NCBI GenBank assembly: GCA_900315255.1
Contig: OMYH01000007.1
Location: 32,512-96,511, forward strand
Direction: 5' to 3'
Source: an uncultured Eubacteriales bacterium
GTDB taxonomy: Bacteria > Bacillota > Clostridia > Oscillospirales > Acutalibacteraceae
DNA: 64,000 bases
The notes beneath the pieces were generated by a model. The model was not told where the DNA came from and searched no databases. It worked only from the letters and a program-made list of their open reading frames with translations. The position numbers were made by a program, and so were the translations under genes. Positions 41,509-49,230 of the stretch are shown one piece after another (the stretch's first letter is position 1; the number at the start of each line of letters is the position of its first letter).

Positions 41509-41549
41509 ACGGGTTGTCGTATGGCAGCCCGTTTTTTTTATTTTTTTTT
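41509..41549 (+). terminator. terminator of rplJ-rplL
   Basis: ACGGGTTG (41509-41516) pairs with CAGCCCGT (41525-41532), followed by a long T tract. Confidence 0.93.
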
Positions 41550-41684
41550 GAAATAGTATGCCCCTGCAAGGAGATTTGGGTTGTTATTAATAGTGAAAGT
41601 ACTTGAGAGGGAATGAATGACCTCTGATGATTCATCAGAACTCTGCAAAAAACAAGTTGTTAATCTTGAACGTTGGTGAAAATT

Positions 41685-42230
41685 ATGGAAATGGAAAAGC
41701 TCGCAGAACAACTCATACAAGGTGATGTAAAGGCTTTTGAAACTATAGTCGACCGTTTTACACCACTGGTGTCAACGATCGTCTATAATCTGGCAAACGG
41801 TTCTCTTAGCGTACCGGATATTGAGGATCTTACTTCTGATACGTTTATTACACTGTGGTATAACCGAGAGAAGGTTCAGCCGGATAAGCTGAAGGGCTAC
41901 ATATGCTGTATAGCAAAAAACAAAGCAAAAAACAAACTGAAATTGGTGTTCCGTCATAAGATAGTGAATATCGATGAGGTGAATTACGAAGACGGACTTG
42001 TTGTATCAGAGGAGATTGAAAACAAGATCGTCTCAGAAGTTTTGAAAGAAGCTCTTGATATTATAGGAGAACCTGACAAGGAGATAATAGTTCGGCATTA
42101 TTACTACTATCAGTCTTCTACAGAGATTTCCGAGAAAATGGGAATGAAAAGCGAAACGGTCAAATCGAGGATCAAGCGAGCCAGAGAAAAACTGAAAACT
42201 ATCCTTGCAGAAAGAGGGTATACAAGATGA
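41685..42230 (+). CDS. ECF-type RNA polymerase sigma factor
   Basis: This ~181-residue sigma factor has region 2 (GDVKAFETIVDRFTPLVSTIVYNL..DIEDLTSDTFITLW) and region 4 (EPDKEIIVRHYYYYQSSTEISEKMGMKSETVKSRIKRAREKL). The ATG at 41685 is one of two nearby candidates; neither has a strong ribosome site. The next gene overlaps its stop by four bases (ATGA), so this is a coupled sigma/regulator pair. Confidence 0.86.
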   Translation: MEMEKLAEQLIQGDVKAFETIVDRFTPLVSTIVYNLANGSLSVPDIEDLTSDTFITLWYNREKVQPDKLKGYICCIAKNKAKNKLKLVFRHKIVNIDEVNYEDGLVVSEEIENKIVSEVLKEALDIIGEPDKEIIVRHYYYYQSSTEISEKMGMKSETVKSRIKRAREKLKTILAERGYTR

Positions 42231-43507
42231 AAAAGATATTTGTATTTGATAAGTGTGAGGACGAGCTTTTAAGCGTTGATGAAAGCACGGTGCTGATTGA
42301 CACAGGCATAGATGCCGAAAGAGTAAAGGGGATGATAATGAAAGAGATAAAAGGTGGCAAAAAGAAGGCTTCTGTAAAGAAGCTCTTCTCGATAGTATTT
42401 ATTGCCGCAGCGATCACAGCGGCTGCTACTGTGACGGCGATGGCAGCAACAGGAGGCTTTAATACGGTCTTTGGAGCTCTTTTTGCCGGAGAACCCGCCA
42501 ACGGCGTTTTTCCCGGAACGGATATATCGGTGAAAAGCGATACTCTTGACATTGAGTTCTTAGGCGTAACGGGAGATGAAATGAGTATGATTTCTGTCTA
42601 TGACATCAGAAAGAAGGACGGAAGCAATTTTGTGGATACTTTTGATACTCCTGAAGATTACCGTTTTCTGAACGTAAGAGCGAAAGTGGATCTAACCGAG
42701 AGTGAATACAGAAAGCTAAAAGAGATGATAGAAGGCGGAGCCTGCGGCAGATACGGCTATGTACTCTATCAACTTCTTGATGAAAAAACAATTCGTGCGT
42801 GGGCACTCTTTGAAGACGACAAAGGCTGTATAAGGGGCGAAAGGCTTACTGTGACCGATAAGGAAACGATAATCTACCATATTGATGAAGTCCTTTATGA
42901 CGGTTCGGATGATACTTATACGGATTGGCTTGATTATGAGAAAAAAAATAAGGATCTCATTCTCAGCAGGGAAGCTGCATTTGAAGAGAATCAGCAATTT
43001 TTCCCGATCGGAGAAGTGGATCGTACGATACTTGCCGTAACATCGGCAACTACGATCCCACTTGAATACGAGCTTGATGTAACGCTGAATTACAGAACGA
43101 TAGAGAAAACCTTCCCGAAAGCTAAAGGCAAGGTTTTCAGCGAACAAAACACGGAGTGGAAGGTAAATAAGATCAAAGCGGGAGCGTTTGGAATGACGAT
43201 AGAAGCTGTAACGGATCATGTTGTAGAGATGGACGGAATTGACGTTATGAACAGCGCAAACTGGAGCCCCGAAGAAGCGCACGATTACATGGAAGCGTGC
43301 CACACCGAAGTGAGTGTTGAGATCACTCTGAAGGACGGAACAAAGATCCGTGCAGAGGGAAGTGGGGAACATCATTGGGATCCGAACGGAAAAACCAAAT
43401 CATCATGGAGCTGCTCATATTGTAAAGACGGAGATATGTCTAAACCATATACACTTGATCCACATGATATAATTTCGATTACTTGCAACGGTACGGAGCT
43501 GCTCTGA
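42227..43507 (+). CDS. putative membrane anti-sigma regulator (DUF4179-like)
   Basis: This 426-residue protein has a short cytoplasmic part (about 1-50, presumed sigma-binding), one membrane helix (about 52-72, VKKLFSIVFIAAAITAAATVTAMAA) and a long external domain rich in Asp, Glu and aromatic residues. The layout fits DUF4179-type partners of ECF sigma factors in Clostridia. No zinc-finger motif is seen. It is translationally coupled to the sigma gene. The external signal is unknown, and GDGDMSKPYT-like acidic loops might bind cations. Confidence 0.75.
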   Translation: MKKIFVFDKCEDELLSVDESTVLIDTGIDAERVKGMIMKEIKGGKKKASVKKLFSIVFIAAAITAAATVTAMAATGGFNTVFGALFAGEPANGVFPGTDISVKSDTLDIEFLGVTGDEMSMISVYDIRKKDGSNFVDTFDTPEDYRFLNVRAKVDLTESEYRKLKEMIEGGACGRYGYVLYQLLDEKTIRAWALFEDDKGCIRGERLTVTDKETIIYHIDEVLYDGSDDTYTDWLDYEKKNKDLILSREAAFEENQQFFPIGEVDRTILAVTSATTIPLEYELDVTLNYRTIEKTFPKAKGKVFSEQNTEWKVNKIKAGAFGMTIEAVTDHVVEMDGIDVMNSANWSPEEAHDYMEACHTEVSVEITLKDGTKIRAEGSGEHHWDPNGKTKSSWSCSYCKDGDMSKPYTLDPHDIISITCNGTELL

Positions 43508-43535
43508 GTCAATACTAAAAATCAATGTTCCGGAT

Positions 43536-43580
43536 AGAAGCGGAGCGGGGATTTACCTTCCTCGGCTCTGCTTCTGTTTT
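43536..43580 (+). terminator. terminator of the sigma/anti-sigma pair
   Basis: AGAAGCGGAGC (43536-43546) pairs with GCTCTGCTTCT (43565-43575), followed by GTTTT. Confidence 0.85.
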
Positions 43581-43611
43581 GAGCGTCTTGAAATTTTTTT
43601 ACTTTTTGCTA

Positions 43612-43640
43612 TTGACATTCGGAAAGCGTTGTGCTAAAAT
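43612..43640 (+). promoter_or_regulatory. promoter of the T-box operon
   Basis: TTGACA (43612-43617) and TAAAAT (43635-43640) are separated by 17 bases. Transcription would begin near 43647, just at the T-box leader. Confidence 0.8.
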
Positions 43641-43647
43641 CATAATT

Positions 43648-43932
43648 GTTAATAAACAAACCTACAAACCTGTGAGAAAGAATAGTAGCTTAAGCAATGT
43701 GCTTACAGAGAGCCGATGATGGTGGGATTTCGGCAGCGGCGGTTTAGGTGAATGGACTTTTGAGGGCGAACCGAGCAGAGCCTGTCTGTTAGGGGAGACG
43801 GGTGTGACCGTTATATCGCAGATGTATGTCAGTACATCGTGAGTGCGTACCTTTTTGGTGCGAATATGGGTGGTACCGCAAGGAATTTTAATGTCCCTGT
43901 CCCATTGTTTTGTGGGGCAGGATTTTTGTTGT
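43648..43932 (+). ncRNA. T-box riboswitch, Trp specifier
   Basis: The T-box sequence GGGTGGTACCGC lies at 43868-43879. A terminator hairpin follows, CCCTGTCCCA (43895-43904) with GGGGCAGG (43914-43921), then ATTTTTG. In the stem I 3' side, GTGAATGGACTTTTGAG places UGG (43753-43755) in the specifier position, so uncharged tRNA-Trp would pair and prevent termination. This regulates the ABC transporter operon 30 bases downstream. Confidence 0.92.
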
Positions 43933-43961
43933 CCCGAAAATCAAGAAAAGAGGTAATCAAA

Positions 43962-45014
43962 ATGAAAAAGTCAACCAAATTAATTGCATTCCTTATGTCC
44001 GTGCTGCTTATAGCCGCATTTGTCTTTGCAGGCTGTGACAGTAAAACTCAACCCGCTGCAGCTGAAAGCAGCGTCCCGAATACCCGGGCTGTGAGCGAAA
44101 CTACAGATGTTCCTGCGCAGTATAAGGTGGGTATCATACAATTCATGCCGCATTCTTCACTCGATAACTGCTGTCAGGGTATTAAAAATGCGCTCGATGA
44201 AGCAAAGATCGACTATGATGTTCAGGTGGGTTCGACCGCTTCCGCAGTTGATGATTGTCAGAACTATGCCGCAAGAATGGCTTCTTCAGGCGAATATGAT
44301 GTTATCATCGCAATAGCTACTCCGTCTGCCGCAGCCGCATATTCTGCCGTAAGGAACGCTTCCGCAGATATTCCCGTTGTATTCTGCGCAGTATCTGACC
44401 CTGTTGCCGCAAAGCTTGTTGAATCTATCGAGAAACCCGGCAATAACTGCACAGGAACTTCCGATTCATTTGACATTGTATCTCAGATCGAGATAATCAA
44501 GGCTGTTCAGCCAGAACTTACTAAGCTCGGCGTGTTCTATACAACAACAGAGCCTAATTCTCTCTCTCAGCTAAAAATATTGAAAGATGAGTGTGAGAAA
44601 AACGGTATAGAACTTATTGATCAGGGTATCAACGACGCAACAGAGCTTCCCGCAGCAGCCGCAGCGCTTATTCCGCAGGTCGAAGCTGTAACGAATCTTA
44701 CCGATAATAATGTTGTAGATAATATGGCAACGGTTCTTGAGCAGGCAAAGGCTGCGAATATTCCCGTATACGGTTCTGAGATAGAACAGGTTAGGAAGGG
44801 CTGTCTTGCAGCGGCGTCTATCGACTATGTAGCTTTGGGCGAGCAAACAGGAAAAATGGCTGTCGAGATACTCGGCGGTAAATCTGCCGCTGAAATGCCC
44901 GTTTCGGTAGTATCCGACAGCACACCGGTATTCAATACAGATGCTGCAAAAGAACTCGGACTTGAGATTCCCGAAGTTTATGCAGACGCAGAAAAAGTAA
45001 CAACAGCCGAATAA
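43962..45014 (+). CDS. trpX: tryptophan ABC transporter substrate-binding lipoprotein (TrpX-like)
   Basis: This 350-residue lipoprotein has a signal peptide with lipobox FVFAGC, then a linker and two-lobed periplasmic-binding fold of the ABC_sub_bind type (KVGIIQFMPHSSLDNCCQGIKNALDEA, VFCAVSDPVAAKLV, NNCTGTSD, EIPEVYADAEK). With the following permease and ATPase, and a UGG T-box upstream, it matches the TrpXYP transporter predicted to import tryptophan. Tryptophan specificity is inferred from the T-box and family. The ATG after AGAGGT was chosen; the longer frame runs back into the T-box. Confidence 0.9.
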   Translation: MKKSTKLIAFLMSVLLIAAFVFAGCDSKTQPAAAESSVPNTRAVSETTDVPAQYKVGIIQFMPHSSLDNCCQGIKNALDEAKIDYDVQVGSTASAVDDCQNYAARMASSGEYDVIIAIATPSAAAAYSAVRNASADIPVVFCAVSDPVAAKLVESIEKPGNNCTGTSDSFDIVSQIEIIKAVQPELTKLGVFYTTTEPNSLSQLKILKDECEKNGIELIDQGINDATELPAAAAALIPQVEAVTNLTDNNVVDNMATVLEQAKAANIPVYGSEIEQVRKGCLAAASIDYVALGEQTGKMAVEILGGKSAAEMPVSVVSDSTPVFNTDAAKELGLEIPEVYADAEKVTTAE

Positions 45015-45072
45015 ATCAAACTGCCGACAGTGCTTTTTTGCGCTGTCGGCACAGCCGCAAAGAGGGAAGAAA

Positions 45073-45993
45073 ATGGAAACGATAAATATTATCAAAATCA
45101 TCTTGGAAGAGGGAGCTAAATATGCTATACTTGCTATGGGAGTCTATCTCACATACAGTATACTTGATTTCCCCGATCTCAGTGTTGACGGAACAATGCC
45201 GCTGGGAGCTATCGTGTCTGCTGTGCTTATTGCGCAGGGCTTTCACCCGATACTCAGTATTGCCGCCGCTGTCTTGGCGGGAGGTATCGCAGGGTGTATA
45301 ACGGGACTGCTGCACGTGAAGCTGAAGATCAGACCCTTGCTTTGCGGAATACTGGTGTTCACCGCTCTTCTGTCGATTAACCTGCTAATAGCAAAAGCAG
45401 GCACGGGCGGTCAGTCGATAGTATCAGTTTTCGGTGAAGATACGATTTTTACGGGTAAGCTTGCTTCGCTTATCCCCGAATCCGCAGGCGGTGTTACCAT
45501 ACGTAAGCTGATAATACTGTTTATCATAATGATAATAGTCAAGCTGCTGATAGATCTTTATCTGAAAACCAAAAACGGTATGCTTCTGCAGGCAACGGGC
45601 GCAAACGAACAGTTCGTTATCATGCTTGCAAAAGACCCGGGCAAAATGAAGATACTCGGTCTGTCAATCGGCAATGCTCTTGCGGCGCTTTCGGGTGCAA
45701 TTATTGCTCAGGCTAACGAAACAGCCAACACTACTATGGGTACGGGTATGGTCGTATTCGGACTTTCAAGCGTTATTATAGGTCTGACGCTGTTCAGGAA
45801 GGTTAGATTCATGAAAGCTACAACCATGGTGATACTCGGAACGATGATCTATAAGGCTTGCCTGCAGATTGCAGTGTCCTTAGGACTTGCTTCGGATTAC
45901 AACAAGCTTCTTATGGTGATATTATTTATTATCGCTCTGGTACTCAGCGGAAAACTCAACAGAAAAGGCGGTAACGATAATGCTAAGGCTTGA
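45073..45993 (+). CDS. trpY: ABC transporter permease (TrpY-like)
   Basis: This 306-residue protein has about eight to nine hydrophobic helices of the branched-chain-type permease family (Gly-rich SNLDFPDLSVDG-like start seen as SILDFPDLSVDG, TKNGMLLQATGANEQFV, LGLSIGNALAALSGAIIAQ). It forms the membrane channel for the preceding binding protein. GAGGGAAG precedes the ATG. It overlaps the ATPase gene by 14 bases. Confidence 0.9.
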   Translation: METINIIKIILEEGAKYAILAMGVYLTYSILDFPDLSVDGTMPLGAIVSAVLIAQGFHPILSIAAAVLAGGIAGCITGLLHVKLKIRPLLCGILVFTALLSINLLIAKAGTGGQSIVSVFGEDTIFTGKLASLIPESAGGVTIRKLIILFIIMIIVKLLIDLYLKTKNGMLLQATGANEQFVIMLAKDPGKMKILGLSIGNALAALSGAIIAQANETANTTMGTGMVVFGLSSVIIGLTLFRKVRFMKATTMVILGTMIYKACLQIAVSLGLASDYNKLLMVILFIIALVLSGKLNRKGGNDNAKA

Positions 45994-46753
45994 TAATATC
46001 AACAAAACATTTAATGCCGGAACAATAGACGAATGCAGGCTCTTCAATGATTTTTCGCTCCATATAGAAAAGGGCGAGTTCGTATCAGTGATAGGCTCAA
46101 ACGGCAGCGGAAAAACGACTATGCTGAATATCATCTGCGGTTCAATGCCGATAGATTCGGGCAGTATTATTTTTGACGGAAAAGATATAACAAAGCTGTC
46201 GGAATACAAAAGAGCAAAATACATGGGAAGAGTGTTTCAGTCACCCGGTATGGGTACTTGCCCGAACTTGACTATCCTTGAAAATATGTCACTTGCAGAT
46301 AATAAAAACAAGACCTTTGGCTTGTCAAAGGGTGTGAACAAGAAAAGGATAGATTACTATAGATCGCTTGTTGAGGAATGCGGTATCGGACTTGAAAACA
46401 GAATGAATGTACCTGTGGGAAGTCTCAGCGGAGGTCAAAGGCAGGCTCTGGCGCTTGTTGTTGCGAACATGGCGGATATAGATTTTCTTGTACTCGATGA
46501 ACATACGGCAGCGCTTGACCCGAAGTCATCACAGCTTGTTATGCAGCTGACGGATAAATTTGTGAAGAAAAGCAATATCACTACCCTTATGGTAACTCAT
46601 AATCTGCGTTTTGCCGTAGAGTACGGCAGCAGACTGCTTATGATGCATGAGGGTAACTGCATTGTCGATATCAAGGGCGAAGAAAAGAAAAACTGTGATG
46701 TCGATGATTTGCTCAGGAAATTCAACGAGATAAGCATAGAAAAAGGTAATTAG
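45980..46753 (+). CDS. ABC transporter ATP-binding protein (TrpP-like)
   Basis: This 257-residue ATPase has Walker A GSNGSGKTT, the Q-loop in GRVFQSPGMG, signature LSGGQRQAL, Walker B FLVLDEH and the H-switch THN. It powers the transporter encoded by the two genes before it. The start lies inside the permease gene, so translation is coupled. Two small stem-loops without T-runs follow (46758-46772 and 46818-46848), then MITE copy 2. Confidence 0.93.
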   Translation: MLRLDNINKTFNAGTIDECRLFNDFSLHIEKGEFVSVIGSNGSGKTTMLNIICGSMPIDSGSIIFDGKDITKLSEYKRAKYMGRVFQSPGMGTCPNLTILENMSLADNKNKTFGLSKGVNKKRIDYYRSLVEECGIGLENRMNVPVGSLSGGQRQALALVVANMADIDFLVLDEHTAALDPKSSQLVMQLTDKFVKKSNITTLMVTHNLRFAVEYGSRLLMMHEGNCIVDIKGEEKKNCDVDDLLRKFNEISIEKGN

Positions 46754-46867
46754 AAGGGCGGCAAGTTGCCGCTGACGTTACGCAGTCGCAGCTTGTTGTG
46801 ATACTTGCTCAGAACTCGCATCATACCATAAGAGGTAAAGTATGATGCAGCCTATAAAATAATAAAA

Positions 46868-47058
46868 CTAAGGAGACACTGATTAAATCGAGTGCCGAAG
46901 TTGCGCCGTCAGATTTTTAGGCAAATTGTGCGAAAAATCCGCAGGAATACTGACGTATTTCAAGGCAGAAGCACCGATCGAGCCGGCAGGCGAGACTAAA
47001 GATGCAAGCAAATTTGGTGCTCAGTCCGAAGGACGTGATTTAATCAGTGGTTCCCTAA
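46868..47058. mobile_element. MITE-like element, copy 2 (longest)
   Basis: The body is 46872-47054 with CTAA on both sides (46868-46871, 47055-47058), an exact target duplication that differs from the TTAA of the other copies. The ends are GGAGACACTGATTAAAT and the inverse of GGAACCACTGATTAAAT. It has an extra GC-richer insert (about 46966-46999) not present in copy 1. It separates the tryptophan transporter operon from aroQ. The rest of 46754-47123 holds small stem-loops only. Confidence 0.88.
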
Positions 47059-47123
47059 CTTAATCAGAGTGAGAAATACCTACCGGCGGCGTGTTGCTGT
47101 GGATAGTTAAAAGGAGGATTTAT

Positions 47124-47564
47124 ATGAGAAAAAACATACTTATGATACTCGGTCCGAACCTTAATATGGTAGGACTGCGAGAAAAAAATGTATATGGCGA
47201 AGAAACAGCAGAAAGCATAAACGAAGATGTTCGTTCTTTGGCAGAAGAGCTCGACATGAATATAGAAATATTCCAGTCAAACAGCGAGGGCGAGATAATC
47301 AGCAAGATTCACTCTGCTTTAGGGAAACACGACGGCATAATTATCAATGCGGGCGCATACACGCATTACAGCTATGCTATCCGTGACGCAATAGCCTGCG
47401 TTCCGTCTATACCGGTAATAGAGGTTCATATGTCGAATATCCATGCAAGAGAAGAATTCCGTCATAAAACAGTGATAGGTGCAGTGTGCAGGGGACAGAT
47501 ATGCGGTTTCGGAAAATACAGCTATCATCTGGCACTGTATGCGTTAAAGGAGGCAGAACTGTGA
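47124..47564 (+). CDS. aroQ: 3-dehydroquinate dehydratase, type II
   Basis: This 146-residue enzyme converts 3-dehydroquinate to 3-dehydroshikimate in aromatic amino acid synthesis. GPNLNMVGLRE, the catalytic Tyr in VYG, FQSNSEGEII, INAGAYTHYSYAIRDAI and EVHMSNIHAREEFRHKTVI are typical. AAAGGAGGAT precedes the ATG; the longer frame starts eleven codons upstream without a site. The next gene starts inside its stop. Confidence 0.96.
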   Translation: MRKNILMILGPNLNMVGLREKNVYGEETAESINEDVRSLAEELDMNIEIFQSNSEGEIISKIHSALGKHDGIIINAGAYTHYSYAIRDAIACVPSIPVIEVHMSNIHAREEFRHKTVIGAVCRGQICGFGKYSYHLALYALKEAEL

Positions 47565-48673
47565 ACAATCCCGATGTCAGTGAAAAATTGAGATATTTTG
47601 TCCGCCTTAAGAAGCTTGCTTCAAAGCTTGATGTGTCCGGCAGGCAGGCGGCTCTCATAACAAGTGAAACAAATATATTCTATCTGACAGACTTTGCAAA
47701 CAGCGAGGGTACGCTTTTTATTACAAGAGATAAGACATATTTCCTGGTGGACTTTCGCTACGGCGAGGCTGTGAAGAAAAGTGTGGCAAACTGCGAAGTT
47801 GTGGTATACAATAAATTCTACGAAACGCTGAAGGAGCTTGCAGAACGTCACGGCATAAAGGAAATACTTACCGAAACAGAGAACATTACTGTAAAAAGGT
47901 TTGAGAGCTTTAAGACAATATTTTCGGAGTGCGGCTGCGAGCTGTCGAAGTCAGATATGCTCGACAAGATGCTTGTTAACCTTCGCATAATCAAATCCCG
48001 TGAGGAGATAAAGAAGATCAGGCAGGCTCAAAAAATTGCAGAAGAGGCGTATACCGAGCTGCTGAATTATGTGAAGGTCGGAGCCATCGAGCGTGACCTT
48101 GCATTCGAGCTTGAATTCCTCATGAGGAAAAAGGGAGCGAGCGGAGTGTCGTTTGACCTTATCACTATCGCAGGAAAGAATACATCAAAGCCCCACGGCG
48201 TACCCGGTGATTATGCTATACAGAGCGGCGATTTCGTCACCTTTGACATAGGCGCACTGTATGAAGGCTACCACAGTGATATGACAAGAACTGTAGCTGT
48301 CGGCGAAGTCAGCGATTTTCAGCGGGAGATATACAATATAGTTTATACGGCGCAGAATGTCGCCGCAGCCGCCGTAAAGCCGGGCGTAAAGGCAAGCTAT
48401 ATTGACAAGGTCGCAAGGGATATTATCACCGAGCACGGCTATGGGGAGTGCTTCGGGCATTCAACGGGACACGGAGTCGGACTTGATATACACGAGAACC
48501 CGTTTGTGTCGTCCCGCTCCGATGTGATACTCAGCGAGGGCATGGTGATAACCGTTGAGCCGGGAATCTATATTCCCGAAAAATTCGGTGTCAGGATTGA
48601 AGATATGGGAGAGGTGACGTCGAAGGGTTACGATAACTTTGCCTCTCTTCCGAAAGAACTGATAATTTTATAA
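47561..48673 (+). CDS. Xaa-Pro aminopeptidase-like M24 metallopeptidase
   Basis: This ~370-residue protein has an N-terminal creatinase-like domain (about 1-130) and a C-terminal M24 pita-bread domain. The dinuclear metal ligands are visible in FDIGALYEGYHSDMTRT (two Asp), FGHSTGHGVGLDIHE (His), VEPGIY (Glu) and RIEDM (Glu). It removes N-terminal residues before proline, probably in peptide turnover. The start is GTG after AAAGGAGG, overlapping the aroQ stop. Its own stop codon TAA is part of repeat copy D. Confidence 0.92.
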   Translation: MNNPDVSEKLRYFVRLKKLASKLDVSGRQAALITSETNIFYLTDFANSEGTLFITRDKTYFLVDFRYGEAVKKSVANCEVVVYNKFYETLKELAERHGIKEILTETENITVKRFESFKTIFSECGCELSKSDMLDKMLVNLRIIKSREEIKKIRQAQKIAEEAYTELLNYVKVGAIERDLAFELEFLMRKKGASGVSFDLITIAGKNTSKPHGVPGDYAIQSGDFVTFDIGALYEGYHSDMTRTVAVGEVSDFQREIYNIVYTAQNVAAAAVKPGVKASYIDKVARDIITEHGYGECFGHSTGHGVGLDIHENPFVSSRSDVILSEGMVITVEPGIYIPEKFGVRIEDMGEVTSKGYDNFASLPKELIIL

Positions 48674-48736
48674 CAAACGTCGATGGTGAAGAAAAATCCC
48701 CCTCCGACGTATGCCGGAGCTTAGCTCCTTGTATAA
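48669..48736 (+). repeat. palindromic intergenic element, copy D
   Basis: It starts TATAACAAACGTCGATGG and ends CCGACGTATGCCGGAGC, TTAGCTCCTTGTATAA, with the GGAGCTTAGCTCC palindrome intact. Its TAA (48671-48673) is the stop codon of the M24 peptidase gene, and the next gene begins 16 bases after its end. Confidence 0.82.
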
Positions 48737-48751
48737 GGGAAAGGTGATCTT

Positions 48752-49180
48752 GTGATATATACATACCTTACCAAAAAAGCACTGCTGATCTGCTATAACG
48801 CACATAAAAATCAGCTTGACAAGAGCGGCGTTCCGTATGTTTTCCACCCGTATCATTTATCGGAGCAGATGAACGATGAATATTCAGTTTGCACCGCCCT
48901 GCTGCACGATGTGGTTGAAGATACGCCGGTCACTTTAGATTATCTGAAAAAAGAAGGGTTTCCGAATGAGGTTCTTGAAGCGATCGCCCTGATGACACAC
49001 GACAAGAACGAGCCGTATTTTGATTATGTGCGGCGTATAAAGAATAACCCGATCGCAAAGAAGGTAAAGCTTGCCGATCTGAAGCACAACAGCGACACAA
49101 GCCGTTTGAATTATGTTGACGAGAAGACTCTCGCACGCTGCGAGAAATATAAGCAGGCTATCCGCATACTTGAAGAATAA
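48752..49180 (+). CDS. stand-alone HD hydrolase, RelA/SpoT hydrolase-like
   Basis: This 142-residue protein is a single HD domain with the motifs of the ppGpp hydrolase part of RelA/SpoT: a YVFHP segment, ALLHDVVEDTPVT (HD plus Glu-Asp), and KLADLKHNSD. No synthetase or TGS domain is present, so it looks like a small alarmone hydrolase. Removal of ppGpp or a related nucleotide is inferred. The start is GTG after AAGGTGAT. It lies between repeat copy D and a terminator. Confidence 0.85.
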   Translation: MIYTYLTKKALLICYNAHKNQLDKSGVPYVFHPYHLSEQMNDEYSVCTALLHDVVEDTPVTLDYLKKEGFPNEVLEAIALMTHDKNEPYFDYVRRIKNNPIAKKVKLADLKHNSDTSRLNYVDEKTLARCEKYKQAIRILEE

Positions 49181-49185
49181 GAAAT

Positions 49186-49221
49186 CTCCTGTTCGCATTA
49201 TCGGACAGGAGTATTATTTTT
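49186..49221 (+). terminator. Rho-independent terminator
   Basis: CTCCTGT (49186-49192) pairs with ACAGGAG (49205-49211), followed by a T-rich run. The convergent cca gene ends at 49231. Confidence 0.85.
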
Positions 49222-49230
49222 ATAATAATA

